From: CAYYAU01 sp964469765 [NCBI: uncultured Clostridia bacterium]
GTDB taxonomy: Bacteria > UBA6262 > WVXT01 > CAYYAU01
Assembly (NCBI GenBank): GCA_964469765.1
Contig: CAYYAU010000077.1
Span: 1 to 5,861 of the forward strand
Reading direction: 5' to 3'
Length of the DNA stretch: 5,861 nucleotides
Program-made: the position numbers and the translations under genes
Part shown: piece by piece, positions 1 through 5,821 of the stretch
How positions within the stretch are numbered: the first letter of the stretch is position 1
Layout of the letters: every line of letters starts with the position of its first letter
The notes under the pieces: model-generated
Seen by the model: the letters and a program-made list of their open reading frames with translations, nothing else
What the model was told of the DNA's origin: nothing
Databases searched by the model: none

Positions 1-2
1 CC

Positions 3-1523
3 AACGAAAAACTTGATATCAAAACCTTGGAGAATTGGCTTTGGGAGGCAGCGTGTAAGATTCGTGGTGAGATTGATGCTCCGAAATATAAGGATTATAT
101 TCTTCCTTTGATTTTTTTGAAGCGTCTTTCTGATGTTTTTGATGATGAGCTTTCTAAGCTTGCTGAGGAATATGGTGATAAAAAGGTTGCTGAGGAGCTT
201 GTTGAAGGGGATCATAGTCTTGTTTGGTTTTATGTTCCCCGGGGTGCTCGCTGGCAGAGTGTTATGAAGCAGAGTACGCGTCTTGGTGAGTTTTTAACTG
301 ATGCGGTGCGTGCTGTTGCTCGTGAGAATCCTAAGCTTCAGGGTGTTATTGATATCAGGGATTTTAATGAGACTGCTGCTGGTCAGCGTATTATTAGTGA
401 TGATAAGTTGAAGTTGTTGATTGATACGTTGAATAAACATCGTCTTGGTCTTTCTGATGTTGAGCCTGATATTCTTGGTCGTGCGTATGAGTATTTGTTG
501 CGTAAGTTTTCTGAGGGTTCTGGTCAGAGTGCTGGTGAGTTTTATACGCCTCGTGAGGTTGCTATTCTCATGTCATTTATTGTTGATCCAAAAGAGGGTG
601 AGGAGGTTTATGATCCTTGTGTGGGTTCTGGTGGTTTGTTGATTAAGAGTTATCTTTGTTTTAAAGAAAAATTTGGGGATGATACTCGGGTTAAACCATT
701 GAGTTTCTATGGTCAGGAGCGGTTGCATAATACGTATGCGATGGCGAAGATGAATATGTTTATTCATCAGATGGAGGCAAGGATTGCTCTTGGTGATACG
801 ATGAATAACCCTCGTTTTTTAACAAGGGATGGTGGTTTGAAAACATTTGATATTGTTGTAGCTAATCCCATGTGGAATCAGGATTTCCCACAGAGTACTT
901 ATGAAAATGACCCGTATGATCGGTTTATATTTGGTTATCCACCATCGAGTAGTGCTGATTGGGGCTGGGTTCAGCACATGTTTAAATCCCTCAAGGACAA
1001 GGGGAGGATGGCTGTTGTTCTTGATACTGGTTCTGTTTCTCGTGGTTCTGGTAATACTGGTTCTAACCGTGAACGTGATATCCGTAGAAGGTTTGTTGAA
1101 AATGATTTGATTGAAGCAGTTTTACTGCTTCCTGAGAACCTGTTTTATAATACCACTGCTCCAGGGATTATTCTAGTTATCAATAAAGAAAAGAAGCATA
1201 AAGATGAGGTTTTGTTGATTAATGCTTCAACGTTGTTTGAAAAAGGTCGACCGAAGAATTTTCTTCCTGAGGAAAATGTGAAACGTATTGCTGAGATTTA
1301 TCATAGTTGGAAAGAGGAGGAAGGTATCAGTAAGATCGTTAAAAGAGAAGAAATTGTTAAGAATGATTATAACTTGAGTCCTTCTCGTTATGTTTCTCAG
1401 GATGGTGAGGATGAAACATTACCTTTGGAGGAAGCTGTTGTGTTGGTTAAAGAAGCAGAGGAAGAGCGTAAGATTGCTGATGAAAAGTTAAAGAATGTTT
1501 TAGCTCAGTTGGGGTTTGGATGA
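3..1523 (+). CDS. hsdM: Type I R-M DNA methyltransferase subunit HsdM (5' partial)
   Basis: N6-adenine methyltransferase and modification subunit of a Type I restriction-modification complex. It transfers methyl from S-adenosylmethionine to adenine at sites chosen by HsdS. The frame is open to the left edge and reads NEKLDIKTLENWLWEAA, the usual HsdM opening, so the TTG at position 27 is internal and the true start lies upstream. Counting from that TTG, the helical N-terminal domain (about 1-140) includes the family signature YILPLIFLKRLSDVF. The catalytic domain follows with FYTPREV (172-178), the SAM-binding loop DPCVGSGG (196-203) and the catalytic NPMW motif (280-283). NPMW is a known variant of NPPF/NPPY in this subfamily. 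The C-terminus is a charged helix, probably for subunit contacts. The stop overlaps the next gene by 4 nt (ATGA). Arginine is mostly CGT and third positions are T-rich, unlike the genes further right. No catalytic motif is missing, so the enzyme should be active if an HsdS is available. Confidence 0.95.
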   Translation, partial: NEKLDIKTLENWLWEAACKIRGEIDAPKYKDYILPLIFLKRLSDVFDDELSKLAEEYGDKKVAEELVEGDHSLVWFYVPRGARWQSVMKQSTRLGEFLTDAVRAVARENPKLQGVIDIRDFNETAAGQRIISDDKLKLLIDTLNKHRLGLSDVEPDILGRAYEYLLRKFSEGSGQSAGEFYTPREVAILMSFIVDPKEGEEVYDPCVGSGGLLIKSYLCFKEKFGDDTRVKPLSFYGQERLHNTYAMAKMNMFIHQMEARIALGDTMNNPRFLTRDGGLKTFDIVVANPMWNQDFPQSTYENDPYDRFIFGYPPSSSADWGWVQHMFKSLKDKGRMAVVLDTGSVSRGSGNTGSNRERDIRRRFVENDLIEAVLLLPENLFYNTTAPGIILVINKEKKHKDEVLLINASTLFEKGRPKNFLPEENVKRIAEIYHSWKEEEGISKIVKREEIVKNDYNLSPSRYVSQDGEDETLPLEEAVVLVKEAEEERKIADEKLKNVLAQLGFG

Positions 1524-2719
1524 GTATGGATTTTAATAGTTTTATTGGTAAACGTCATAGCATGATTGAGAACAAGTGTGGCTTTAATTATTATATTGAG
1601 CTTTTAGACAGGTTACAGTTAGGAAAAGATCAGGATCATAAACGTATAGTTGATGCTTTTCTGCGTTTTGTTGGAGATAGAAGTATTACTGTTTTGAAGA
1701 TGTGTAACGATGTGGTTGATGAGGTCATTGATGTTTCCCAGGAGGATATACGTAAAAATCTTTATCTTTTAGGTGATGAAAAGGGATTGTTTTATGATGA
1801 GGATTGGGATGTTAGTTTTGCTTTTGTTGGTGATACTTTTTTTGCCTATATTCTACCAAATATGTTGATGTTTTCATCTGATAAAAAAAACATTGAGGTT
1901 ATGTCTAAGATACTTGATGATTTTTCATTGAAGTATGTTGGTCCTGAGTTGCGCCCTGATGTTGATATTGTTGAAAAACCTTCGAAATATTTTCAGTTGC
2001 AGATATCTTTACAAGGTGTTAAACCCTTGATTTGGAGACGTTTTATTGTTAAGGATGATATCACGTTTCATGAGCTTCATAGGATTATTCAAATTGTTAT
2101 GGGCTGGGAGAATTATCATGCGTATGAGTTTGTAATAAATGATACTTGTGTTGAAGGTGAAGGTGATTCTGAGTTTTGTGTTGACAGCATCTGGAGAGGT
2201 TTTTATTCGAAAGGTAAAAGAGTAGCTTCAAGAGAAGCATTTGTTAGAGATTTTTTAACCAGTGAAAAGCAACAGTTTGAGTATATCTATGATCTTGGTG
2301 ATAACTGGGTTCATAGGATTGTTGTTGAAAAAATCCTTTCAACATGTGAGTATGAAGCTGTTGTTCTTGATGGTGCACGATGTTGTCCTCCTGAGGATTC
2401 TGGTGGGGTTCATGGGTATTTGGAGATGCTTGAGATTAAAAAGGACCCTTCTCATGAGTTGTATCAGGAGTACATTGTTGATTGGCTTGGTGAGGATTTT
2501 GATCCTGAGTTTTTTGATAAGCAGATGATTAACAGACAGCTGAGTGATGTTAGAAACTGGCGTGAGGGTAATGCTGCCCCATCTGGTTATTCTAATGTGA
2601 AGCTGCGTAAGCTTGGGAGAAATGAACCGTGTTATTGTGGTTCTGGGAAGAAGTATAAGAAATGTTGTCTACCAAAGGATTTGAAGGAACTTGGTAGGCA
2701 ACGAAAGATTGCTGTATGA
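1520..2719 (+). CDS. PRiA4 ORF-3-like domain protein with C-terminal SEC-C zinc motif
   Basis: Function unknown. About 399 residues in three parts. Residues 1-150 match nothing I recognise. Residues about 157-340 carry the plasmid pRiA4b ORF-3-like fold: LQISLQGVKPLIWRR, FHELHRIIQIVMGW with HAYEF, YIYDLGDNWVHRI, and a CCPPEDSGGVHGY segment equivalent to the family's CPPEDxGG signature. Residues about 365-383 form a SEC-C motif, GRNEPCYCGSGKKYKKCC, the small Cys-rich zinc-binding module also found at the end of SecA. ATG at 1520 overlaps the hsdM stop as ATGA, and another in-frame ATG lies at 1526. The overlap points to translational coupling and one transcript. Codon use resembles hsdM (T-rich, many GTT, GAT and GGT), with a mix of CGT and AGA/AGG arginine. 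PRiA4 proteins are common in mobile and accessory DNA. A place between hsdM and hsdS suggests an R-M accessory role, but nothing in the sequence proves it. Confidence 0.85.
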   Translation: MSMDFNSFIGKRHSMIENKCGFNYYIELLDRLQLGKDQDHKRIVDAFLRFVGDRSITVLKMCNDVVDEVIDVSQEDIRKNLYLLGDEKGLFYDEDWDVSFAFVGDTFFAYILPNMLMFSSDKKNIEVMSKILDDFSLKYVGPELRPDVDIVEKPSKYFQLQISLQGVKPLIWRRFIVKDDITFHELHRIIQIVMGWENYHAYEFVINDTCVEGEGDSEFCVDSIWRGFYSKGKRVASREAFVRDFLTSEKQQFEYIYDLGDNWVHRIVVEKILSTCEYEAVVLDGARCCPPEDSGGVHGYLEMLEIKKDPSHELYQEYIVDWLGEDFDPEFFDKQMINRQLSDVRNWREGNAAPSGYSNVKLRKLGRNEPCYCGSGKKYKKCCLPKDLKELGRQRKIAV

Positions 2720-2736
2720 ATATTTAATTGTGGATT

Positions 2737-3576
2737 ATGATGAGTCAGATAACGGAGAATAAAACGGAGGAGTACAAAGAAACCGAGTTAGGATTTTTAC
2801 CAGAGAGTTGGAAAGTTGTTATAATCGATGAATTATTTAATGTTCAACAAGGAAAACAGTTGTCCTCTAGGGAATCAAGAGAAGATAAAATAGAAAAACC
2901 ATTTCTAAGAACTTCTAATTTAACTTGGGGGAAGGTTGTTGTTAAAACTGTTTCTAAAATGTTTTTCACTCCGGAAGAATTTGAAAAATTAAAACTTCAA
3001 CCAGGAGATATTTTAGTTTGTGAAGGCGGAGATATTGGTAGAACCGCTCTATTTAATGGAGAATTAGAAGAATGTGCCTACCAAAATCATTTACATAGAT
3101 TAAGATTAAAAAATCAGGATAATAGCGGGCTGTTTTTTGTTTTTTGGATGAATTATGCAATAAATCAAAGAAAAATGTACGTTAATGATGCAAATAGAAC
3201 TACGATACCAAATTTATCAGGTTCTAGATTAAAGAATTTTAAAATCCCTTTGCCTCCTGTAGATGAACAGAGAAAAATCGCTTATGTTCTCTCAACAATA
3301 CAAAATGCAAAAGAAAAAACAGAACAAGTAATCAACGCTTTAAAGGAATTAAAAAAAGCGATGATGAAACACCTGTTTACATATGGACCAGTGAGTTTAA
3401 AGGATGTTGATAAAGTTAAGTTGAAAGAAACTGAGTTAGGGATGATACCTGAGAAGTGGGATGTTGTGAGTTTGGGAGATGTTGCTAATATTAAATATGG
3501 CAAAACAAATCGGTGTAAAACCCAAGGAGGTTCATATGCGGAAAATGCCACGAAAATGGGGAAGCTGCTCAAGTAA
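2737..3576 (+). CDS. hsdS: Truncated Type I R-M specificity subunit HsdS (one TRD plus central conserved region)
   Basis: DNA-recognition subunit of the Type I system. A full HsdS has two target-recognition domains (TRDs) separated by helical conserved regions and is about 400-450 residues long. This one has about 280. The N-terminal repeat unit KETELGFLPESW opens TRD1, which includes PGDILVCEGGDIGRTALF and a CAYQNHLHRLRLK segment typical of HsdS. Then comes IPLPPVDEQRKIAYVL and a long helix rich in K and E (the coiled-coil spacer). A second unit, KETELGMIPEKW, starts TRD2, but after NIKYGKTN (ending about 3510) the family match is lost and the frame stops about 22 codons later. TTG at 2728 could extend it by three codons. 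I prefer ATG 2737 or 2740, with no strong ribosome site to decide. A-rich codons with mostly AGA arginine contrast with the two upstream genes. Such half-subunits can sometimes dimerise and remain functional, so it is not certainly dead. Confidence 0.85.
   Translation: MMSQITENKTEEYKETELGFLPESWKVVIIDELFNVQQGKQLSSRESREDKIEKPFLRTSNLTWGKVVVKTVSKMFFTPEEFEKLKLQPGDILVCEGGDIGRTALFNGELEECAYQNHLHRLRLKNQDNSGLFFVFWMNYAINQRKMYVNDANRTTIPNLSGSRLKNFKIPLPPVDEQRKIAYVLSTIQNAKEKTEQVINALKELKKAMMKHLFTYGPVSLKDVDKVKLKETELGMIPEKWDVVSLGDVANIKYGKTNRCKTQGGSYAENATKMGKLLK
2776..2792 (+). repeat. Direct repeat copy 1 at the start of the hsdS TRD1 unit
   Basis: AAAGAAACCGAGTTAGG here matches 16 of 17 bases with AAAGAAACTGAGTTAGG at 3424-3440. 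Both copies encode KETELG and are exactly 648 nt (216 codons) apart in the same frame, reflecting the internal repeat of HsdS in which each half opens with the same motif. Confidence 0.8.
3424..3440 (+). repeat. Direct repeat copy 2 at the start of the hsdS TRD2 unit
   Basis: Second in-frame copy of the KETELG-coding repeat, one mismatch from the copy at 2776-2792. It marks where TRD2 begins, and shows that only about 29 codons of TRD2 survive before the deletion junction near 3500-3510. Confidence 0.8.
3499..3510. other. Inferred deletion/recombination junction between hsdS and a DUF45 metallopeptidase gene
   Basis: GGCAAAACAAAT reads as the last family-like residues of HsdS (GKTN) in one frame. 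One frame over, it is the start of the DUF45-like match (AKQI, preceded by TGG as if from a WAKQI motif). HsdS similarity ends here and DUF45 similarity begins here, so the bases could be microhomology shared by both parents. Placement is by recognising family motifs, not by alignment. Confidence 0.55.
3524..3531 (+). promoter_or_regulatory. Shine-Dalgarno-like site ahead of ATG 3536
   Basis: AAGGAGGT lies 4 nt upstream of an in-frame ATG in the DUF45 remnant. It arises from conserved codons (Lys-Glu-Val, AAG GAG GTT), so it is probably coincidental, yet it is the best ribosome-binding sequence in the window. Confidence 0.4.
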
Positions 3577-3780
3577 AGGAAGACTAACGTTTTCCTATGC
3601 GCTTTTGTATAAACCATATCCTTTTAGAGCAAAAGCAATAGTACATGAGCTGTTACATCTCCGTTATCCTACTCATACTAAAATGTTTAAATCTTTACTC
3701 TCGGCACATCTAAACAAAAAAGGAATAAACGCTAATAATATTGAGTTATAAAAAGATAAAAAAATTTCAATTTTAACTGA

Positions 3781-3796
3781 AAATGTAATTACATTT
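3781..3796. repeat. Perfect 16-bp palindrome in the intergenic gap
   Basis: AAATGTAATTACATTT is its own reverse complement with no spacer. It sits 30 nt after the DUF45 remnant's stop and about 45 nt before the TATA box. It could be a regulator-binding site. With no loop and no following T-run it is a poor terminator. In AT-rich DNA, chance is a real possibility. Confidence 0.5.
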
Positions 3797-3813
3797 ACTG
3801 CAAAAGTTTAAGG

Positions 3814-3819
3814 TTTTTT
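3814..3819 (+). terminator. Possible T-run terminator after the R-M remnant
   Basis: A run of six T, flanked by AAGG and AACCC (weak GGTT/AACC pairing), followed by another T-run near 3830-3834. Archaeal transcription can end at T-runs without a strong hairpin, and the position between two separate gene units fits. Weak evidence. Confidence 0.3.
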
Positions 3820-3839
3820 AACCCTAAAGTTTTTATATC

Positions 3840-3847
3840 TTTAAATA
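3840..3847 (+). promoter_or_regulatory. Archaeal-type TATA box for the AbiE-like pair
   Basis: TTTAAATA is the consensus archaeal TATA box. Transcription typically starts about 22-27 nt downstream of its centre, near 3866-3871, only a few bases before the TTG start at 3875, so the mRNA would be almost leaderless. An overlapping alternative, TTTTATAT (about 3830-3838), could start about 10 nt earlier. This depends on the host being an archaeon. Confidence 0.5.
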
Positions 3848-3867
3848 GTTTCACCGAACGGTGAAAC
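3848..3867. promoter_or_regulatory. 20-bp perfect inverted repeat, probable operator
   Basis: GTTTCACCGAACGGTGAAAC has 9-bp arms around an AA centre. It directly follows the TATA box, covers the expected transcription start region and ends 7 nt before the first codon of the AbiEi-like gene. AbiEi antitoxins of Type IV systems are known to bind inverted repeats in their own promoter and repress it. A protein bound here would block transcription initiation. Its GC-richer core stands out in AT-rich surroundings, making chance unlikely. Confidence 0.65.
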
Positions 3868-3874
3868 AATACAA

Positions 3875-4921
3875 TTGAGCGAAAAGGAAATTCAACAAAA
3901 ATTACGAAAACAAATAAAATCATTGCTGTATCCAATACAAATTAAAAGTGTAAAACAGGAATATCATATTCAGAATCAAAGAACAGTAGACATAGCTGTA
4001 AAAACAAGATACAAAAACAAAGATACAATTTTTGTAATTGAAGTAAAATCAATTGGTGAACCTCGACATATAGAACAAGCAATAACTCAAGTAAAATTAT
4101 TATCAAAAGAAATACCAAATAGTTATCCTGTAGTTGCCTCATCATTTATTAGTGAAACATCACGAGAGATATGTAAAAAATTAAATGTTGGTTATATTGA
4201 TTTACTTGGAAATATCTACGTAGATCTACCTTATATACATATAGAAAAAGAAAGTAAAAAAACCAGACAAGTCGAAAAGAAAAAACAAAAACAATTATTT
4301 TCGCCTGTAGCAACAAGAATAATTAGATCATTATTATTGGAACCGTCTGAACAGTGGACGATTCAATCGCTTTCAGAAAAAAGTAAAGTTAGTCTAGGTT
4401 ATACTCATAGGATTGTTGAAAAACTTATTGATAAAAAGTTTTTAGAGAGAAACAAAGACCATAAATTAATCTTAATAGACAAATCAAGTTTATTAGATTC
4501 TTGGAGAGATATTTATACATTTAAAATAAATAAAATTCATTCTTATTACACATTTGAGAAAAATAAAAATTCTCTTTTTAATAAAATTAAAAAAACTTCA
4601 CAGTTGATTGAATCTCAATATGCTTTAACACTTCATTCTGGCGCAGCGTTTATAGCTCCTTATGTGAGATATACTGATGTGCATCTGTATATTAAAAACA
4701 ACATGGATAAATGGGTCAAAAAATTAGATCTTAGACCTGTAGAATCAGGTGCAAATATTTATCTTATTGAACCATATGATGAAGGTGTAATGCAAAATCT
4801 TCAAATAATTAAAGGAAATAAAATAGTATCAAATATTCAACTTTATCTTGATCTATATTCCTATCCAAAAAGAGGTAGAGAACAAGCCGAAAAAATAAGA
4901 GAAGAAAAAATTAATTTTTAA
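3875..4921 (+). CDS. AbiEi-like antitoxin/regulator with N-terminal PD-(D/E)XK nuclease-like domain
   Basis: Probable antitoxin and autorepressor of a Type IV (AbiE-like) toxin-antitoxin system, 348 residues in three parts. Residues 1-120 look like a restriction-endonuclease fold: Asp39 in VDIAV, then Glu56-x-Lys58 in FVIEVKS, a helix with Gln68, and a closing GYIDLLGNIYVDL (106-118). Residues about 140-200 form a winged helix (LFSPVATRIIRSLLL, WTIQSLSEKSKVS, YTHRIVEKLIDKKFL). Residues about 245-345 resemble AbiEi C-termini: YALTLHSGAAFIAPYVRYTDVHLY and NIQLYLDLYSYPKRGREQAEKI. TTG at 3875 is the first start after an in-frame stop at 3842 and lies just past the operator-like palindrome. The toxin-like gene follows 25 nt after the stop. 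A-rich codons and AGA arginine set it apart from hsdM. Classical AbiEi proteins lack the nuclease-like domain. Whether it cuts DNA is unknown, but the D...ExK residues are present. It could instead be a DNA-binding relic. Confidence 0.75.
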   Translation: MSEKEIQQKLRKQIKSLLYPIQIKSVKQEYHIQNQRTVDIAVKTRYKNKDTIFVIEVKSIGEPRHIEQAITQVKLLSKEIPNSYPVVASSFISETSREICKKLNVGYIDLLGNIYVDLPYIHIEKESKKTRQVEKKKQKQLFSPVATRIIRSLLLEPSEQWTIQSLSEKSKVSLGYTHRIVEKLIDKKFLERNKDHKLILIDKSSLLDSWRDIYTFKINKIHSYYTFEKNKNSLFNKIKKTSQLIESQYALTLHSGAAFIAPYVRYTDVHLYIKNNMDKWVKKLDLRPVESGANIYLIEPYDEGVMQNLQIIKGNKIVSNIQLYLDLYSYPKRGREQAEKIREEKINF

Positions 4922-4946
4922 TTATTACATATGGGAAGAGAAAAAC

Positions 4947-5804
4947 ATGCTAAGAACAGTCGATGATTATCCTAGGGATATTGTAACATTATCAAAATCA
5001 GCTATGCTTGAACTTTGGAGAAATTTACATCGTTATAACAAAGGAATGGTATTAATAGGGGGATGGGCACCATATTTTTTATTGGAAAAATATGGTGGAA
5101 AATCATATGAACATGACCATGTTGGATCCATTGATATTGATATTGCATTGAATGAATCAATAATTTCTGAAGAAGAATATGCAAATATTGAACAATTAGT
5201 AGAAAATATAGGCTATAGACATAAAATCGATAGTAATGGAGATCCGATTCCATTTGTTTTTCTTAAAGATTTTCCGACTTCAAACACGCCCATCACTATT
5301 GAGGTAGATTTTATTGGTTCATATTATGGAAATGAAGGCCATCGTCATCAACGTATCAGTGGATTACTTGCAAGAAAATGTCATGGAGTTGATATTGTAT
5401 TTAACAATTATATTGAAGTAACTATCGAAGGGCAATTCCCCAGAGGAGGAAAAACAATAGAAACAATTAGAATTGCTAATCTTGTTGCTTCGTTAACAAT
5501 GAAAGGAATTGTTTTAGGAGAACGTTATAAAGAAAAAGATGCTTATGATATTTACTATTTGATAACTCACTATAAAAATGGACCAACTGATGTGGCTAAT
5601 GAAATAAATACTCAATCAGAAAATGATTTAATAAATGAAGCAATAGCTACGATAAAAAAAGATTTTGAAAGTAGAGAATCTTCGGGACCTTCTTGGGTGG
5701 CATCTTTTTTAAATGAAGAGGGTGATGACAAAGAAAGAAGGCTTACCGATGTATTTATGAATGTTAATGAATTTTTAAAAAACCTTGATAAAAAAGAAAA
5801 ATAA
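4947..5804 (+). CDS. AbiEii-like nucleotidyltransferase toxin
   Basis: Nucleotidyltransferase of the AbiEii/AbiGii superfamily, the toxin half of Type IV systems. Characterised relatives transfer nucleotides to RNA such as tRNA acceptor ends and so stop translation. Of 285 residues, the key ones are Gly38-Gly39-Trp in MVLIGGWAPYFL, the metal-binding Asp63 and Asp65 in GSIDIDIAL, and a third acidic strand ITIEVDFIG (Asp121). Further on, SLTMKGIVLGERYKEKDAYDIYYLI (Lys186, Lys197-Asp198, Asp201) matches the family's KDxxDxxxL region. The C-terminal 75 residues are helical and highly charged. ATG 4947 follows a weak purine-rich GGGAAG about 8 nt upstream. ATG 4931 is out of frame. The 25-nt gap after the AbiEi-like gene implies co-transcription from the promoter at 3840. 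All catalytic residues I can identify are present, so it looks active. The actual substrate cannot be told from the sequence, and a housekeeping nucleotidyltransferase role is less likely beside an AbiEi partner. Confidence 0.8.
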   Translation: MLRTVDDYPRDIVTLSKSAMLELWRNLHRYNKGMVLIGGWAPYFLLEKYGGKSYEHDHVGSIDIDIALNESIISEEEYANIEQLVENIGYRHKIDSNGDPIPFVFLKDFPTSNTPITIEVDFIGSYYGNEGHRHQRISGLLARKCHGVDIVFNNYIEVTIEGQFPRGGKTIETIRIANLVASLTMKGIVLGERYKEKDAYDIYYLITHYKNGPTDVANEINTQSENDLINEAIATIKKDFESRESSGPSWVASFLNEEGDDKERRLTDVFMNVNEFLKNLDKKEK

Positions 5805-5821
5805 TCTTTAACATTTTGTAA

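Larger units (their letters stand above)
3497..3751 (+). pseudogene. C-terminal remnant of a YgjP/DUF45 (SprT-like) zinc metallopeptidase
   Basis: Members of this family are usually about 220-240 residues and often lie beside Type I R-M genes. Only about 84 residues remain from ATG 3497. Visible motifs are IGVKPKEVHMRKMPRKWGSCSS, the family's hallmark before the active site, then RLTFSYALLYKP, and the active site HELLH followed five residues later by His (HELLH-LRYPT-H). The three zinc ligands and the catalytic Glu are kept. The N-terminal two-thirds are missing and the frame starts inside hsdS, overlapping its 3' end out of frame. I call it a pseudogene because of the missing domain. However, the conserved KPKEVHM codons happen to contain a strong ribosome site before ATG 3536, so a peptide of about 71 residues could be made. 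An open extension also reaches ATG 3479, but those codons are hsdS-derived. Confidence 0.75.

Noticed and set aside
27-29. TTG as the true start of hsdM
   Set aside because: The frame stays open to the left edge and the upstream codons encode KLDIKTLENW, the conserved HsdM N-terminus. The gene is cut by the window edge.
445-767. Short forward and reverse ORFs inside hsdM
   Set aside because: Low-complexity Leu/Val/Ile or Thr-rich translations produced by the T-rich hsdM codons in other frames.
2776-3440. CRISPR or tandem-repeat array
   Set aside because: Only two copies of a 17-bp repeat exist, 648 nt apart and both coding; they reflect the internal duplication of HsdS.
2737-3576. Complete, normal HsdS with two TRDs
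   Set aside because: Second TRD similarity stops after NIKYGKTN and the last 21 residues come from another gene's DNA read out of frame.
3282-3617. 111-residue reverse-strand ORF opposite the hsdS/DUF45 junction
   Set aside because: It mirrors well-supported forward coding sequence and shows no recognisable motif, so it is a shadow frame.
3781-3830. Intrinsic (Rho-independent) terminator built on the 16-bp palindrome
   Set aside because: The palindrome has no loop, an AT-only stem apart from two G-C pairs, and no T-run directly after it.
3801-3845. Bacterial sigma-70 promoter (TATATC-like -10)
   Set aside because: No acceptable TTGACA-like element lies at the right distance, and the archaeal TATA box explains the region better. 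A bacterial host is not fully excluded.
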